Source of the DNA: Flavobacteriia bacterium
GTDB lineage: Bacteria > Bacteroidota > Bacteroidia > Flavobacteriales > Flavobacteriaceae
Direction: 5' to 3'
Assembly (NCBI GenBank): GCA_030626085.1
Contig: DAOUPQ010000003.1
Coordinates: 1 to 34,657 of the forward strand
DNA: 34,657 nt
Part shown: piece after piece, positions 25,917-34,631 of the stretch
Numbering within the stretch: position 1 is the stretch's first letter
Layout: each line of letters opens with the position of its first letter
Notes under the pieces: generated by a model
The model's database searches: none
Seen by the model: only the letters and a program-made list of their open reading frames with translations
What the model was told of the DNA's origin: nothing
Made by a program: the position numbers and the translations under genes

Positions 25917-27326
25917 TTAAATAAAGTTTATAGCAGATAGTAAACTTCGAGATTGAATATTTAAATAATTATTAAACTTAACAAAGGTGTGCAATTGACC
26001 TAATGTTATCCACATATAATTTTCCGGTACTTCAATTGAGAAAGAATCATCAACTTCAATTATCATATTTTTATTTTGTTCCCTAAAAAAACGACCTCCT
26101 TCTTCAGATTGAAGTGTGCTAAATCGAATTTGATTGGGTCTGGTGTTTAACACGTCTTTAAGAAAGGGTAAATCTTTGGAGTTTTGATAACTCCCCGTAA
26201 GACATTGAACAGTTGGTGCCATTTCAATAATATCAAAATTACCACATTCAAGTTTTGCCTGAACCAAAAAATGAAAAATACCATTTATTTTTTTTATAAT
26301 AAATACTATTAGCCCTTCTTGAAGTGGTTCAACTAAAGGTTGTGTCCATTTTTGCACTTCTCTATTTTCAATCTCAACTTGTGCAGCTATTACTTTAAAA
26401 TAATTATTATCTATATGATGAATTTCAGTCGAAGTTATATTCCAATCACTAATTTCAAAAATTGAAACAGGAGTAATTTCTAATTCATATTTAGATTTTA
26501 AAAAAGTTATCCAGTTAATTATCTCTTCAAACGTATTAAGAGGTGATACTTTATCAAAAACTGATAATAGCATTGAAGTTCCATAATCATTAATAAATAG
26601 GAAATTTTTCAACTCATCGGTTGCATTTATTGATGTTTGATCATCAGCAAAAGAAATACAAGAAATTACTGTTCTCGTATCCATATTAACTAGATTATCA
26701 TATAATATGAGCTTTTTTATTTGACCTAAACTTAACCAAATGAAATCATCATGAATTTGAATATCTTCTTCAAGAATAATAATAATATTTCTATTTCTTT
26801 TTCTTAAAAAACGCGCCCCTTGTTCTGACTGAAGCTGATCTAATACGACCTGATTTCTTGTGGCATTTTGAAAATATTCCAGATATAAAGGTTTTTTTCC
26901 TTTATGAATTTGTGAATAGTTACTTTTTGTTGCCTGAAGTGTTGGTGAAAGCTGCACATTATTTGTATTTCCAGGCTCAATTTTAGCCTGTAGCAAAAAA
27001 TATAAAATTCCATTAAATTCCTTAGTAATTATTCCTAGATACCCAATTTCCGGTTGATTGATGATTGGTTGTTGCCATTCATGTACATTTCCCCAATTTG
27101 TTTTAACATTTATTCCTTGAATAGTAAAAAAATGTCCGGAAACATGACCAAGTACGCCTTTATTTCGATCAAATTTCCATTTATCCATTTGGTCAAATTG
27201 TATTTTATTGACATTTACTTTTGTGGCATTATTGCGCTCAACCAGCCACTTTACTACTTCCAATGTAGAAATAAAAGGATTGGTTTCAGTTAATGCTGAT
27301 TTTAGAAATATATTATTACAGCTCAT
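25917..27326 (-). CDS. NDP-hexose 2,3-dehydratase
   Basis: Two tandem NDP-hexose 2,3-dehydratase domains (about residues 15-228 and 258-469 from the ATG at 27326). Each repeats the same blocks: NGI(L/F)xFLxQAKxExGN, (S/A)PTxQ, LQSExGxRFxRxxNxNxII and a (W)I/L(S/T)LGQ closing block. This is the EvaA/TylX3 layout; the family removes the C2 hydroxyl of dTDP-4-keto-6-deoxyglucose to start 2-deoxysugar synthesis and needs a partner 3-ketoreductase. A TTG at 27362 would add 12 residues; I prefer the ATG because conserved sequence begins after it. The gene lies 11 bases ahead of the aminotransferase. Confidence 0.9.
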   Translation of the reverse strand: MSCNNIFLKSALTETNPFISTLEVVKWLVERNNATKVNVNKIQFDQMDKWKFDRNKGVLGHVSGHFFTIQGINVKTNWGNVHEWQQPIINQPEIGYLGIITKEFNGILYFLLQAKIEPGNTNNVQLSPTLQATKSNYSQIHKGKKPLYLEYFQNATRNQVVLDQLQSEQGARFLRKRNRNIIIILEEDIQIHDDFIWLSLGQIKKLILYDNLVNMDTRTVISCISFADDQTSINATDELKNFLFINDYGTSMLLSVFDKVSPLNTFEEIINWITFLKSKYELEITPVSIFEISDWNITSTEIHHIDNNYFKVIAAQVEIENREVQKWTQPLVEPLQEGLIVFIIKKINGIFHFLVQAKLECGNFDIIEMAPTVQCLTGSYQNSKDLPFLKDVLNTRPNQIRFSTLQSEEGGRFFREQNKNMIIEVDDSFSIEVPENYMWITLGQLHTFVKFNNYLNIQSRSLLSAINFI

Positions 27327-27579
27327 ATTTGATTTACAATTCCATTTAAAAAAATCTTTCAAATAATTAATTATTCTAATTGTTTCTTTCTTTAGTTAAA
27401 ATATAATACTTTACCGAAAATTCACTTTTCCCAAATAATTCCTATTTGATCAATAAATTTTTCGTCATTTATTCCTAACATACCACTTATTTAAAATTAT
27501 TCTTGACAAATTTCCAAAACATCACTAAATTTTATTCTTTGAAATATACATCAAGATATTAGTAATTTTATTTATTATT

Positions 27580-28317
27580 TTAATCTAACCAATTATGAAG
27601 GGTCAAATAAGAATTCCTTATCGTAAAACCTAATTTAGAAAATACTCTATTTACTGGATAGTTTGTGTTTAGTACATTATGCTCTTCCCAGTCTAATCCA
27701 ATAGAATTCCCCCATATAAGCCCTTGAAGTGTAAGTGTTGAAAAAACGTTTTTACTACGAAATTTACTTGAAACAGCTCCTATACCACCAGCAGCATATT
27801 TAAAATTATTCTTTTTAAATAGTTTAAAAGATAAAAACCCCGCAAGTTCTCCGTCTATTTCCGCAACTAAAACTTTGTCTGCAATATTATTATCGATAAT
27901 AGACCTATGTATCCAATCATCATATATTTTACGGCAAAGTCTTTTATCTAAACGATTATCTGCGAAATAATGACCATATTCTTCAAATGATTCTTTTGAA
28001 ATAGTAGTCAATTCCATAATATCAATATCTTTTGCATCTCTGATAATGATATCAGGGTTTAAAAATGATAAATTAATTTTGTATTTATTAATTTCAAATC
28101 TATATGTTGACTGTACATCCATAATTCTAAACCCAATATTTTCAAGGTGATTAATTTCATTAATATTTTCAGTAGAAATCCTTGAAATAATCAATTTAAC
28201 TTCTTCAATTTTAAATACTTCAAGAATATTCTCTCTTTGAAGAATTTCAAAGTCATTTACTTTTGCAATATTAAATCCAAACCGATTGCTATCAATTGTA
28301 CTTATATAAGTTCTCAT
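27580..28317 (-). CDS. WecD/RffC-like GNAT acyltransferase
   Basis: GNAT enzyme of 245 residues with the two-part build of WecD (dTDP-fucosamine acetyltransferase): an N-terminal half (FGFNIAKVNDF...ENIGFRIMDVQSTYRFEI) followed by a catalytic half with FADNRLDKRLCRKIYDDWI, LVAEIDGELAGFLSF and IGAVSSKFRSKNVFSTL, the acetyl-CoA binding region. NVLNTNYPVNRVFSKLGF closes the domain. It would N-acylate the 4-amino group made by the WecE-like enzyme; the acyl group could be acetyl or something larger. Confidence 0.82.
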   Translation of the reverse strand: MRTYISTIDSNRFGFNIAKVNDFEILQRENILEVFKIEEVKLIISRISTENINEINHLENIGFRIMDVQSTYRFEINKYKINLSFLNPDIIIRDAKDIDIMELTTISKESFEEYGHYFADNRLDKRLCRKIYDDWIHRSIIDNNIADKVLVAEIDGELAGFLSFKLFKKNNFKYAAGGIGAVSSKFRSKNVFSTLTLQGLIWGNSIGLDWEEHNVLNTNYPVNRVFSKLGFTIRNSYLTLHNWLD

Positions 28318-28455
28318 GTTTTTATTTATAAATTTGTACCGATACTATTTAAATATTTTTCTCTTTCATCTACTATTCTAACACAATAATTTTGAATTAA
28401 ACTATACAAACAACTAATAAAAAAAATCTATACTAAAATATTTTAAATATTTAGA

Positions 28456-29739
28456 TTATATATGGGTTAGTATCTTTTTAAATTTATTAATGAATACATC
28501 CTGAGTTAAATTTTCTAGCGCAAGTTTTCTACAATTCATTGACATGATTTGTTGTTCCTCTTCTTTTAAAAAAAGAATCTCTTTTATCCCTTTAGCTAAA
28601 TCATCTATGTTACGTAATTCAGCTAAATATCCTGTCTTTTTAGGTATTACCAAATCAAAAGCCACACCCATTTCAAATGAAACAACTGGAGTACCACTCA
28701 TAATGGATTGATTGATCATCATGGGACCAGCATCTTCTATTGAAGGGCAAACAAAAACATCAGATACTTGATAAGCCGATGCAAGCTGTGTGTTATTCTC
28801 TAATACCCCTAAATATTTGTATTCAAAAAGTAAATCCTCCTTTATAAACTCAAAGTGATTACCTGCAATAAGAAGAAATAAATCCATATCCTTTTGTTGA
28901 TCATAAATTAACTTAAGTGCTTCAGTCAAATACTTCATCCCTTTTCTCTTTGATTGTAAAGAACCTGCACCAAAAAAAATAATTTTTTTTTGTTTGGGTA
29001 AATTAAGTTTTTCTCTTAAATCATTCTTTAAACCAGGTTTAAACAACCCACTATCTATAGGTAATAAAATTTTATGAATTGGTTTATTTTTATACAATAA
29101 GCTTTCCTTCGATTGTTGAAGAAGTCTTTCAGTACCGGCGATAATGTGAATATCCGTTTTATCTAAATAAAACTTTTTATATTTGAAATTAATAGCCGTT
29201 TGATCATTTTCGTCATTAGAATCCAACCCTGGACATTTACCACATCCTGTAGTATAACCCTTGCAATCCCAAAAAAAATGACAACCTCCTGTTAAAGCTG
29301 CAGAATCCATCAGATACCAAAAGACTGGTGCTTCAGTTAATTTATTAATTTCATATAAATTCTTAGCATTTAAAAACCTTTGTGGAAATAAATAAAGTAT
29401 TATATCTGGTTTAAAATCAATTTTTTTTAAAACATCTTTTGTTTTATAATATTGAATTGTAAGATCATAATTATGTATTGTGTAATCTGAATTTATCCTC
29501 TTTGCATTCTTAAAATTAAAATATTTTGTAAAGATTTTGTTAATCTTTTTTTTAATTTTAGCAATAATAACATCACTCTTTTTTTCAATACAAATAATAT
29601 CTTTATCCCTATAATTCCCATAATCTCTAACTAATATTTTTGTATTGTACCCTTTCTTTTTTAAACCTTTAAATAAATAATGAGCAACAATCCCTGCATT
29701 AATATATGGATTAGAATTAGTCAAAATTAATATATTCAT
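28456..29739 (-). CDS. GT4-family glycosyltransferase with a cysteine-rich insert
   Basis: GT-B glycosyltransferase of 427 residues. The N-terminus NILILTNSNPYINAGIVAH and the donor loop EDAGPMMINQSIMSGTP with VVSFEMG are GT4 features. Residues about 145-175 hold a four-cysteine cluster (GGCHFFWDC and GCGKCPG) in the N-terminal domain, a known subgroup feature whose role (possibly metal or disulfide) I cannot establish. It directly precedes, on the minus strand, the nucleotide-sugar module and follows wzx by about 10 bases. Confidence 0.88.
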   Translation of the reverse strand: MNILILTNSNPYINAGIVAHYLFKGLKKKGYNTKILVRDYGNYRDKDIICIEKKSDVIIAKIKKKINKIFTKYFNFKNAKRINSDYTIHNYDLTIQYYKTKDVLKKIDFKPDIILYLFPQRFLNAKNLYEINKLTEAPVFWYLMDSAALTGGCHFFWDCKGYTTGCGKCPGLDSNDENDQTAINFKYKKFYLDKTDIHIIAGTERLLQQSKESLLYKNKPIHKILLPIDSGLFKPGLKNDLREKLNLPKQKKIIFFGAGSLQSKRKGMKYLTEALKLIYDQQKDMDLFLLIAGNHFEFIKEDLLFEYKYLGVLENNTQLASAYQVSDVFVCPSIEDAGPMMINQSIMSGTPVVSFEMGVAFDLVIPKKTGYLAELRNIDDLAKGIKEILFLKEEEQQIMSMNCRKLALENLTQDVFINKFKKILTHI

Positions 29740-29749
29740 AATTGGGTAA

Positions 29750-30988
29750 CTATTTTGACCAAATACCCTTGGCTTTATTATTAATTAATTTAGTATATTG
29801 AATGGGAGCCAAAATTAAACCATAAAAATTACTTACAGTAGAAGCTATAACAAGCCCAACAATACCCACTTTGAAATATTTAATTAATATCACAGCAAAT
29901 AATAAAAATAATATGGCGCCAATGATACCACTATACATTTGTAGCTTCACTTTACCTACTCCATTTATAAACATATTAAAAACTCCTCCAAATGAAAGAG
30001 TGATAAAGTATAATAATAAGGCAAATGACAATTCAAAAGGGATAATCACTTTATCACCTATCCATAGATAATAAAATTTATCAGAAAAAATCAACATTAT
30101 AATTCCCATAATACTTATCAAACCCCATATTTTTAGTAATTTTTTAATAGTGTTTTTTATCCAAATTATATCATCATTAACCCAAGCCTCAGTATAAGCA
30201 GCCCAGAAAGGAGAAATAATTATTGTAAAAATCATCATTAAAATTGAAAAATATTTATAGGCTATATTATAAGTTGTTACCTCAGAAGGACCAAAAAATT
30301 GTGCAATAATGATATTACTGGTTTGATAAACTACTAGACCTACTATTTGAATAATAAAAAATTTAACTCCTAAATTAAGAAGATCTTTTGCTTGGCTAAA
30401 TTCAATAAATTTAACAGAGGGAGATATTCTCTTGTAATCTGTTTTATAAAAATAAATAGTTGCTATAATAAGTATAACAATCGGGACCACACTTAATACC
30501 CAACCAAGATAAATTAAAGAGCTTTCTGTTGTTTTTGTTAATATAAAAATTAATATCAAAGCAATTAAATTACCTATTGGTCCAAAAGTGTTAGCAACTG
30601 CCGGTCGCTGATCAGCAGTTAGTACAATACTAATTAACTTTAATACAAACCTTAAAAAGAAAAAACCAAAAACTATAAATGCTAAATTGGTTAATTCACT
30701 AGACATGTTACTATCAGTATTTAAAACTATAGTCCAATCAATATAAAAATTAGCAACAAAAAACAAAAATGCTACAATACTAATCACAATAGTTAATATT
30801 GCATAAGTTGTACTTACATATATTTTTCCTAATTTATAATCTTTATTGGCTAATGCTTCTGCTAGTTTGTTCTTAAGCCCACTACCCAATCCTATTTCAA
30901 AAAAAGTAAACCAGGTAATAAATGAAGTCAATGTTAACCAGATACCATACTTAGTCTGATCTAAATAATCTAAAACGACTCTAACCAT
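29750..30988 (-). CDS. wzx: Wzx-type oligosaccharide flippase (start uncertain)
   Basis: Polytopic MATE/PST-superfamily flippase for the lipid-linked repeat unit. It has about eleven hydrophobic segments and the conserved DYLDQTKYGIWLTLTSFI and FFEIGLGSGLKNKLAEALA region near the start. The first ATG (30988) leaves out sequence typical of the family N-terminus: the frame is open for at least 38 more codons, reading KGNKRTVKAKKNIIASFAIK and GLSIIVGFL, with no ATG, GTG or TTG in it. The natural start is probably near an ATA codon at 31102, inside the end of wzy, giving about 450 residues. See the separate finding. Confidence 0.86.
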   Translation of the reverse strand: MVRVVLDYLDQTKYGIWLTLTSFITWFTFFEIGLGSGLKNKLAEALANKDYKLGKIYVSTTYAILTIVISIVAFLFFVANFYIDWTIVLNTDSNMSSELTNLAFIVFGFFFLRFVLKLISIVLTADQRPAVANTFGPIGNLIALILIFILTKTTESSLIYLGWVLSVVPIVILIIATIYFYKTDYKRISPSVKFIEFSQAKDLLNLGVKFFIIQIVGLVVYQTSNIIIAQFFGPSEVTTYNIAYKYFSILMMIFTIIISPFWAAYTEAWVNDDIIWIKNTIKKLLKIWGLISIMGIIMLIFSDKFYYLWIGDKVIIPFELSFALLLYFITLSFGGVFNMFINGVGKVKLQMYSGIIGAILFLLFAVILIKYFKVGIVGLVIASTVSNFYGLILAPIQYTKLINNKAKGIWSK

Positions 30989-31082
30989 TAAAAAGCCAAC
31001 AATGATACTTAAACCTTTAATTGCAAAAGAAGCAATAATGTTTTTTTTAGCTTTTACAGTACGCTTATTACCCTTAAAAAAA

Positions 31083-32378
31083 TTATAAAATGTATTCTGT
31101 ATTCTGATATGTTTTTAAATTTTTATGTTGACTATAATATCTATCTGCAACCAATACAATTATTAATCCCATTTCAAAAACTGAAAAAGCTACTAATGTT
31201 AAATTAGCGATTGCAAATCCTATAAACGCCAAAAAAGGAGCCCATATTCCTGTTTTATTAGCATTTTGATATAATTTTTTTAGTAAAAGATATAAAAAAC
31301 TTAAAAATAAAAATCCACCAATCAACCCATACGTGTAAAATAATGATAAATAACCAACATGAATTTGTGAAGATCTTCCTTTTAAGATACTTCTTAATTT
31401 ATAGTCCTGTTTACCGACCCCACCCATACCATATCTAATAGCACCTACACCGAAAAAGGGATGACTCCAATACAATTGATCAAATGCTTTAAAAGCTAAA
31501 AGTCTTGTACCTGCTGATTTTTGACTAATAGATTTTTTATCACCTTCTAAGATTCTATCTTCAACAATTCCTTTAGTATTAATTCCTACTATATCTAATA
31601 CAATATAAGAAATAAAAAAAATAATTGGTAAAATAAACAAATACTTTATAAATTGTAAAAACTTATCTTTATGATTAATAAAAAATATAAAAAATACTAA
31701 AAAAATATTAACCATTACCCATCTAGCTTTGGTAAGGAATGCAAATATTATCCCCATTATGATCCATAATAATACTTTTTTTTTCTTTTTATCTAAATCT
31801 TCAACAACAAGTATTAAAATTGGTATAAAAGAAAAACCCGATGAATTTGAATTTAACCATGAATAAATGGAAGGTAATCTATCAGTATTTCCAGCTTCTG
31901 ATTCAGATATGAAATTTTGCATAAAACGACTGGAATCTACAAAAAACCTAGGATTAATCACTTGTTGAAAAATAATAACCAATACAGCAATTATTAATAT
32001 ATTCTTACTTGTTTTTATTATAAAATTGTAATATTTTTTTGATATAACTAAATTTTCAATAATAAACATCATATTGAAAGCTCCAATTAAATTATTTGAA
32101 AATAAATACATCACCTTGAATTCTCTACCCAACTGAATAAATGCTGAGTAGAAAACATATAAAATAAATAATAAATAAAACAGTAAATATCTTGGAAATT
32201 TTATTGGGTATTTGTTGCTTCTAAAAAGTAATAAAAGTATGACACCAACATAAGAAAAAAGTTGCATTATCCTATTAAAATCCATATTCAAATAGGACAG
32301 AGTAATAAATGCAACAAAAGGTGCAAAAACAAAAATTGTTATTAGAATTCGATTGTATTTAAAAATAAAATTGTTCAA
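31083..32378 (-). CDS. wzy: Wzy-type O-antigen polymerase
   Basis: Integral membrane protein of 431 residues with about ten to eleven hydrophobic segments and a large extracytoplasmic loop around residues 290-345 (FGVGAIRYGMGGVGKQDYKL and SSQIHVGYLSLFYTYGLIGG), the O-antigen ligase/polymerase pattern. It links repeat units in the periplasm. As is usual for Wzy, sequence conservation is low, and a ligase (WaaL-like) role cannot be fully excluded, though position next to wzx favours Wzy. The start is a TTG at 32378; an in-frame stop lies four codons upstream and the first ATG is about 31 codons inside, within what looks like the first membrane helix pair, so TTG is likely real. Confidence 0.82.
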   Translation of the reverse strand: MNNFIFKYNRILITIFVFAPFVAFITLSYLNMDFNRIMQLFSYVGVILLLLFRSNKYPIKFPRYLLFYLLFILYVFYSAFIQLGREFKVMYLFSNNLIGAFNMMFIIENLVISKKYYNFIIKTSKNILIIAVLVIIFQQVINPRFFVDSSRFMQNFISESEAGNTDRLPSIYSWLNSNSSGFSFIPILILVVEDLDKKKKKVLLWIIMGIIFAFLTKARWVMVNIFLVFFIFFINHKDKFLQFIKYLFILPIIFFISYIVLDIVGINTKGIVEDRILEGDKKSISQKSAGTRLLAFKAFDQLYWSHPFFGVGAIRYGMGGVGKQDYKLRSILKGRSSQIHVGYLSLFYTYGLIGGFLFLSFLYLLLKKLYQNANKTGIWAPFLAFIGFAIANLTLVAFSVFEMGLIIVLVADRYYSQHKNLKTYQNTEYIL

Positions 32379-32420
32379 TTTATAAATTCAAATGCTTTTA
32401 CATAAATTATAATTATCCAT

Positions 32421-33398
32421 TTAATAATTCCCATTCTTAAATGGGTGATTGACCAATGGCAACTTTGCTAAAGGGTGATAATCTCCTTTTAAAGAAGAAA
32501 TTTTCTTTGTTCTAATATTATGTACAATATCAATAGATTGTTTTGCATCGTCTAATATAAAACCCTTACCATCCATAATATTTTGATAACTTTTTGTATG
32601 CAGGTCAAAAAATCCATCACTAAATTCAATTTCTTTTCCATCAACAGTTATAGAACGATAGGTTCGTTGTCCTTTTTCTGCAATATCTTTTGGTAATACT
32701 TTATCATTAATAGATAAAAACCATCGTACCCTTGCCTTCTTAAATTCTAAATAACCTGCTGCTCTATCATGTGTATGGATATGTGCTATATTGATTTTTA
32801 CTTTTCCGAATATCCAAGATAACATATCATAAAAATGAATACCAATGTTAGTTGCTATTCCTCCTGACTTTGTTACATCACCTTTCCATGATGTATAATA
32901 CCAATTTCCTCTTGAAGTCAGATAAGTCAGGTCAACATCATAAATTTTATCTTTTGGGCCATTGTCTATTTTCTTCTTTAAAGCAATGATACTTGGGTGT
33001 AAGCGCAATTGTAATATAGTATAAATTTTCCTCTTATACTCTTTCTCAATATCAGACAATGCATCTAAATTCCATGGGTTTAAAACCAGTGGTTTTTCAC
33101 AAATTGCATCTGCTCCACTTCTCAATGCCATACGAATATGGGAATCATGTAAATAATTTGGTGTGCAAATACTCATATAATCTAATTGAACATTTTTCTT
33201 TTTACGAAATTTTTCAATATGACGATCAAATCGTTCAAATTCAACAAAAAATGATGCATCAGGAAAATATGAATCCATAATACCAACACTGTCAAATTTA
33301 TCCAATGCCACTAAAAGATCATTTCCAGTATCTTTTATAGCTCTTAGGTGACGTACAGCTACATAGCCTGCTACACCAATCATTGCAAAATTTTTCAT
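32421..33398 (-). CDS. wbpB: WbpB/WlbA-type UDP-sugar-acid 3-dehydrogenase
   Basis: Gfo/Idh/MocA oxidoreductase of 325 residues that follows the WbpB/WlbA subfamily closely: MKNFAMIGVAGYVAVRHLRA, ALDKFDSVGIMDSYFPDASF, the EKP active-site motif in AICEKPLVLNPWN, and KSGGIATNIGIHFYDMLSWI with the catalytic Gly/His region. The enzyme oxidises C3 of UDP-N-acetylglucosaminuronic acid on the way to UDP-2,3-diacetamido-2,3-dideoxy-uronic acids. Its usual partners (WbpA, WbpE, WbpD, WbpI) are not in the window and may lie elsewhere. It is the first gene of the long minus-strand run visible here. Confidence 0.92.
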   Translation of the reverse strand: MKNFAMIGVAGYVAVRHLRAIKDTGNDLLVALDKFDSVGIMDSYFPDASFFVEFERFDRHIEKFRKKKNVQLDYMSICTPNYLHDSHIRMALRSGADAICEKPLVLNPWNLDALSDIEKEYKRKIYTILQLRLHPSIIALKKKIDNGPKDKIYDVDLTYLTSRGNWYYTSWKGDVTKSGGIATNIGIHFYDMLSWIFGKVKINIAHIHTHDRAAGYLEFKKARVRWFLSINDKVLPKDIAEKGQRTYRSITVDGKEIEFSDGFFDLHTKSYQNIMDGKGFILDDAKQSIDIVHNIRTKKISSLKGDYHPLAKLPLVNHPFKNGNY

Positions 33399-34172
33399 AT
33401 AAAATTAATTTTTTTAATAAAGTTATCAAATCTTACCACCCTTATCCGTTTGAGTTCTTCTTATATAAAAGATTTTATTTACTACAACTCATTCGTTCAA
33501 ATATCTGTATTTCTTAAAACAAAACATTCTATCGTTTCTTTATTCTTTCATCTCTTTATAATCAAGATATTCACTCAATCTTAATTGTCAACTGTAACTG
33601 AATACTGTATACTGTCAAATACGGCTTCGCCCTTATCAATCCCAAAAATTAATTTGATTTATTTTCCTATGACCCTGCCTTTACTAGATATTCTACAGTT
33701 AGGTAGATGGGCAATCTTGCCATTTTCAGTCCCATATTTTAAACGGTACTAATTTATTTCTAATCGTTAAATCACAATAATAAAGTATTATTCTAGAACT
33801 TTATTATCACAATATTACAACATCCCTAAAAGATAGTTTATTTATATTTATAGAAGGGGATGAAGACATTTAATTTAAAGCTATTTTCTTATTCTACAAT
33901 GAATCCAAAATTAAACAAATTTTTATACTTTGAATCATTTTAAACAGTAGAAGTTTTTTATACAATTTATAAACGAAATATATTATTTATAATTGTATAA
34001 GAATCAAACTAAAAATTGAAATTCTAAAAAGAAAGCTTTGGCTTTTAAAGTTAAATTAATTAAAAATCATAAGATTTTTCCGTTTAGTCTGATCGGCCTA
34101 GTGTGGTATTATCACTCCACTACAACAGTCGTTGTGCCAGATAAAAAGAGACTTTCAGAAAAGACATATAGT

Positions 34173-34251
34173 GTATCATTTTGAGCGGAGTATAAAAGGC
34201 TTGTGCTTTATTAATCAAATATTTAGATTTCTCCATTTTAGTCGAAATGAC
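34173..34251. repeat. Inverted pair of dispersed GTCATTTCGA/TTTTGAGCGG-type repeats
   Basis: GTATCATTTTGAGCGGAG at the left and ATTTCTCCATTTTAGTCGAA continuing to ATGAC at the right are opposite-facing degenerate copies of the repeat family also seen at 10404-10441 and 14005-14044. No coding content. Confidence 0.45.
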
Positions 34252-34553
34252 AGATTAGCCTGCCAAATTTGAAGAATAAGCAAGTAAAAAGATAATAAGC
34301 TTTTGATCCTGCTTAGCGGAATTAGCCTTCCACGCCGGCTTTCTATAGACTGCCTAGATCTAGCTCAATTCAGATAGGTACCGGAAAAGCACAGGCAGCT
34401 AGATTAGCATACCAAACTGTATATGGCAGATTCAACCTGCTGATTTTTAAATCTTGTAAAGTAAATGAGATCCCGCTTGATACTGAAACAAGTTCATCGC
34501 AGGCAGCGGGATTAACTCGCCTGCCTGCGTGGCCAATGTCAGTAAGTTAAGAA

Positions 34554-34592
34554 AACTAACCCTCTAAATATTTGTTTTTTAGAAGGTTAGTT
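34554..34592. repeat. 15-bp inverted repeat with one mismatch
   Basis: AACTAACCCTCTAAA pairs with TTTAGAAGGTTAGTT with a single mismatch around a 9-base loop. On the minus strand a modest TTTTCTT tract follows, so it could be a terminator for a minus-strand gene ending just outside the window. On the plus strand it would lie in the leader of a possible gene starting at 34632. Confidence 0.65.
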
Positions 34593-34631
34593 AGTATATT
34601 TAAGTATGTAAAACTAATAAAATATACAATT

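Larger units (their letters stand above)
33399..34631. other. Gene-poor, repeat-rich flank
   Basis: About 1.2 kb with no ORF I can support on either strand. It holds an ACTGTA/ATACTGTATACTGT low-complexity stretch (33591-33615), a TCATTTTGAGCGG ... GTCGAAATGAC inverted pair (34173-34251), GC-rich words with CCTGCC/GCCTGC (34270-34535) and a long hairpin at 34554-34592. The AT-to-GC shift after about 34090 is visible by eye. It may mark the edge of the polysaccharide locus or the scar of former insertions. No tRNA-like cloverleaf was recognised. Confidence 0.6.

Noticed and set aside
33348..33584. Plus-strand open frame of 78 codons partly in the gene-free flank
   Set aside because: It begins antisense to the WbpB/WlbA gene, is hydrophobic by AT-rich composition only, and shows no family motif or promoter.
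34090..34540. tRNA or structured RNA gene in the GC-richer flank
   Set aside because: I looked for a cloverleaf, GTTCRA T-loop and CCA end and found none; the GC-rich words fit dispersed repeats better.
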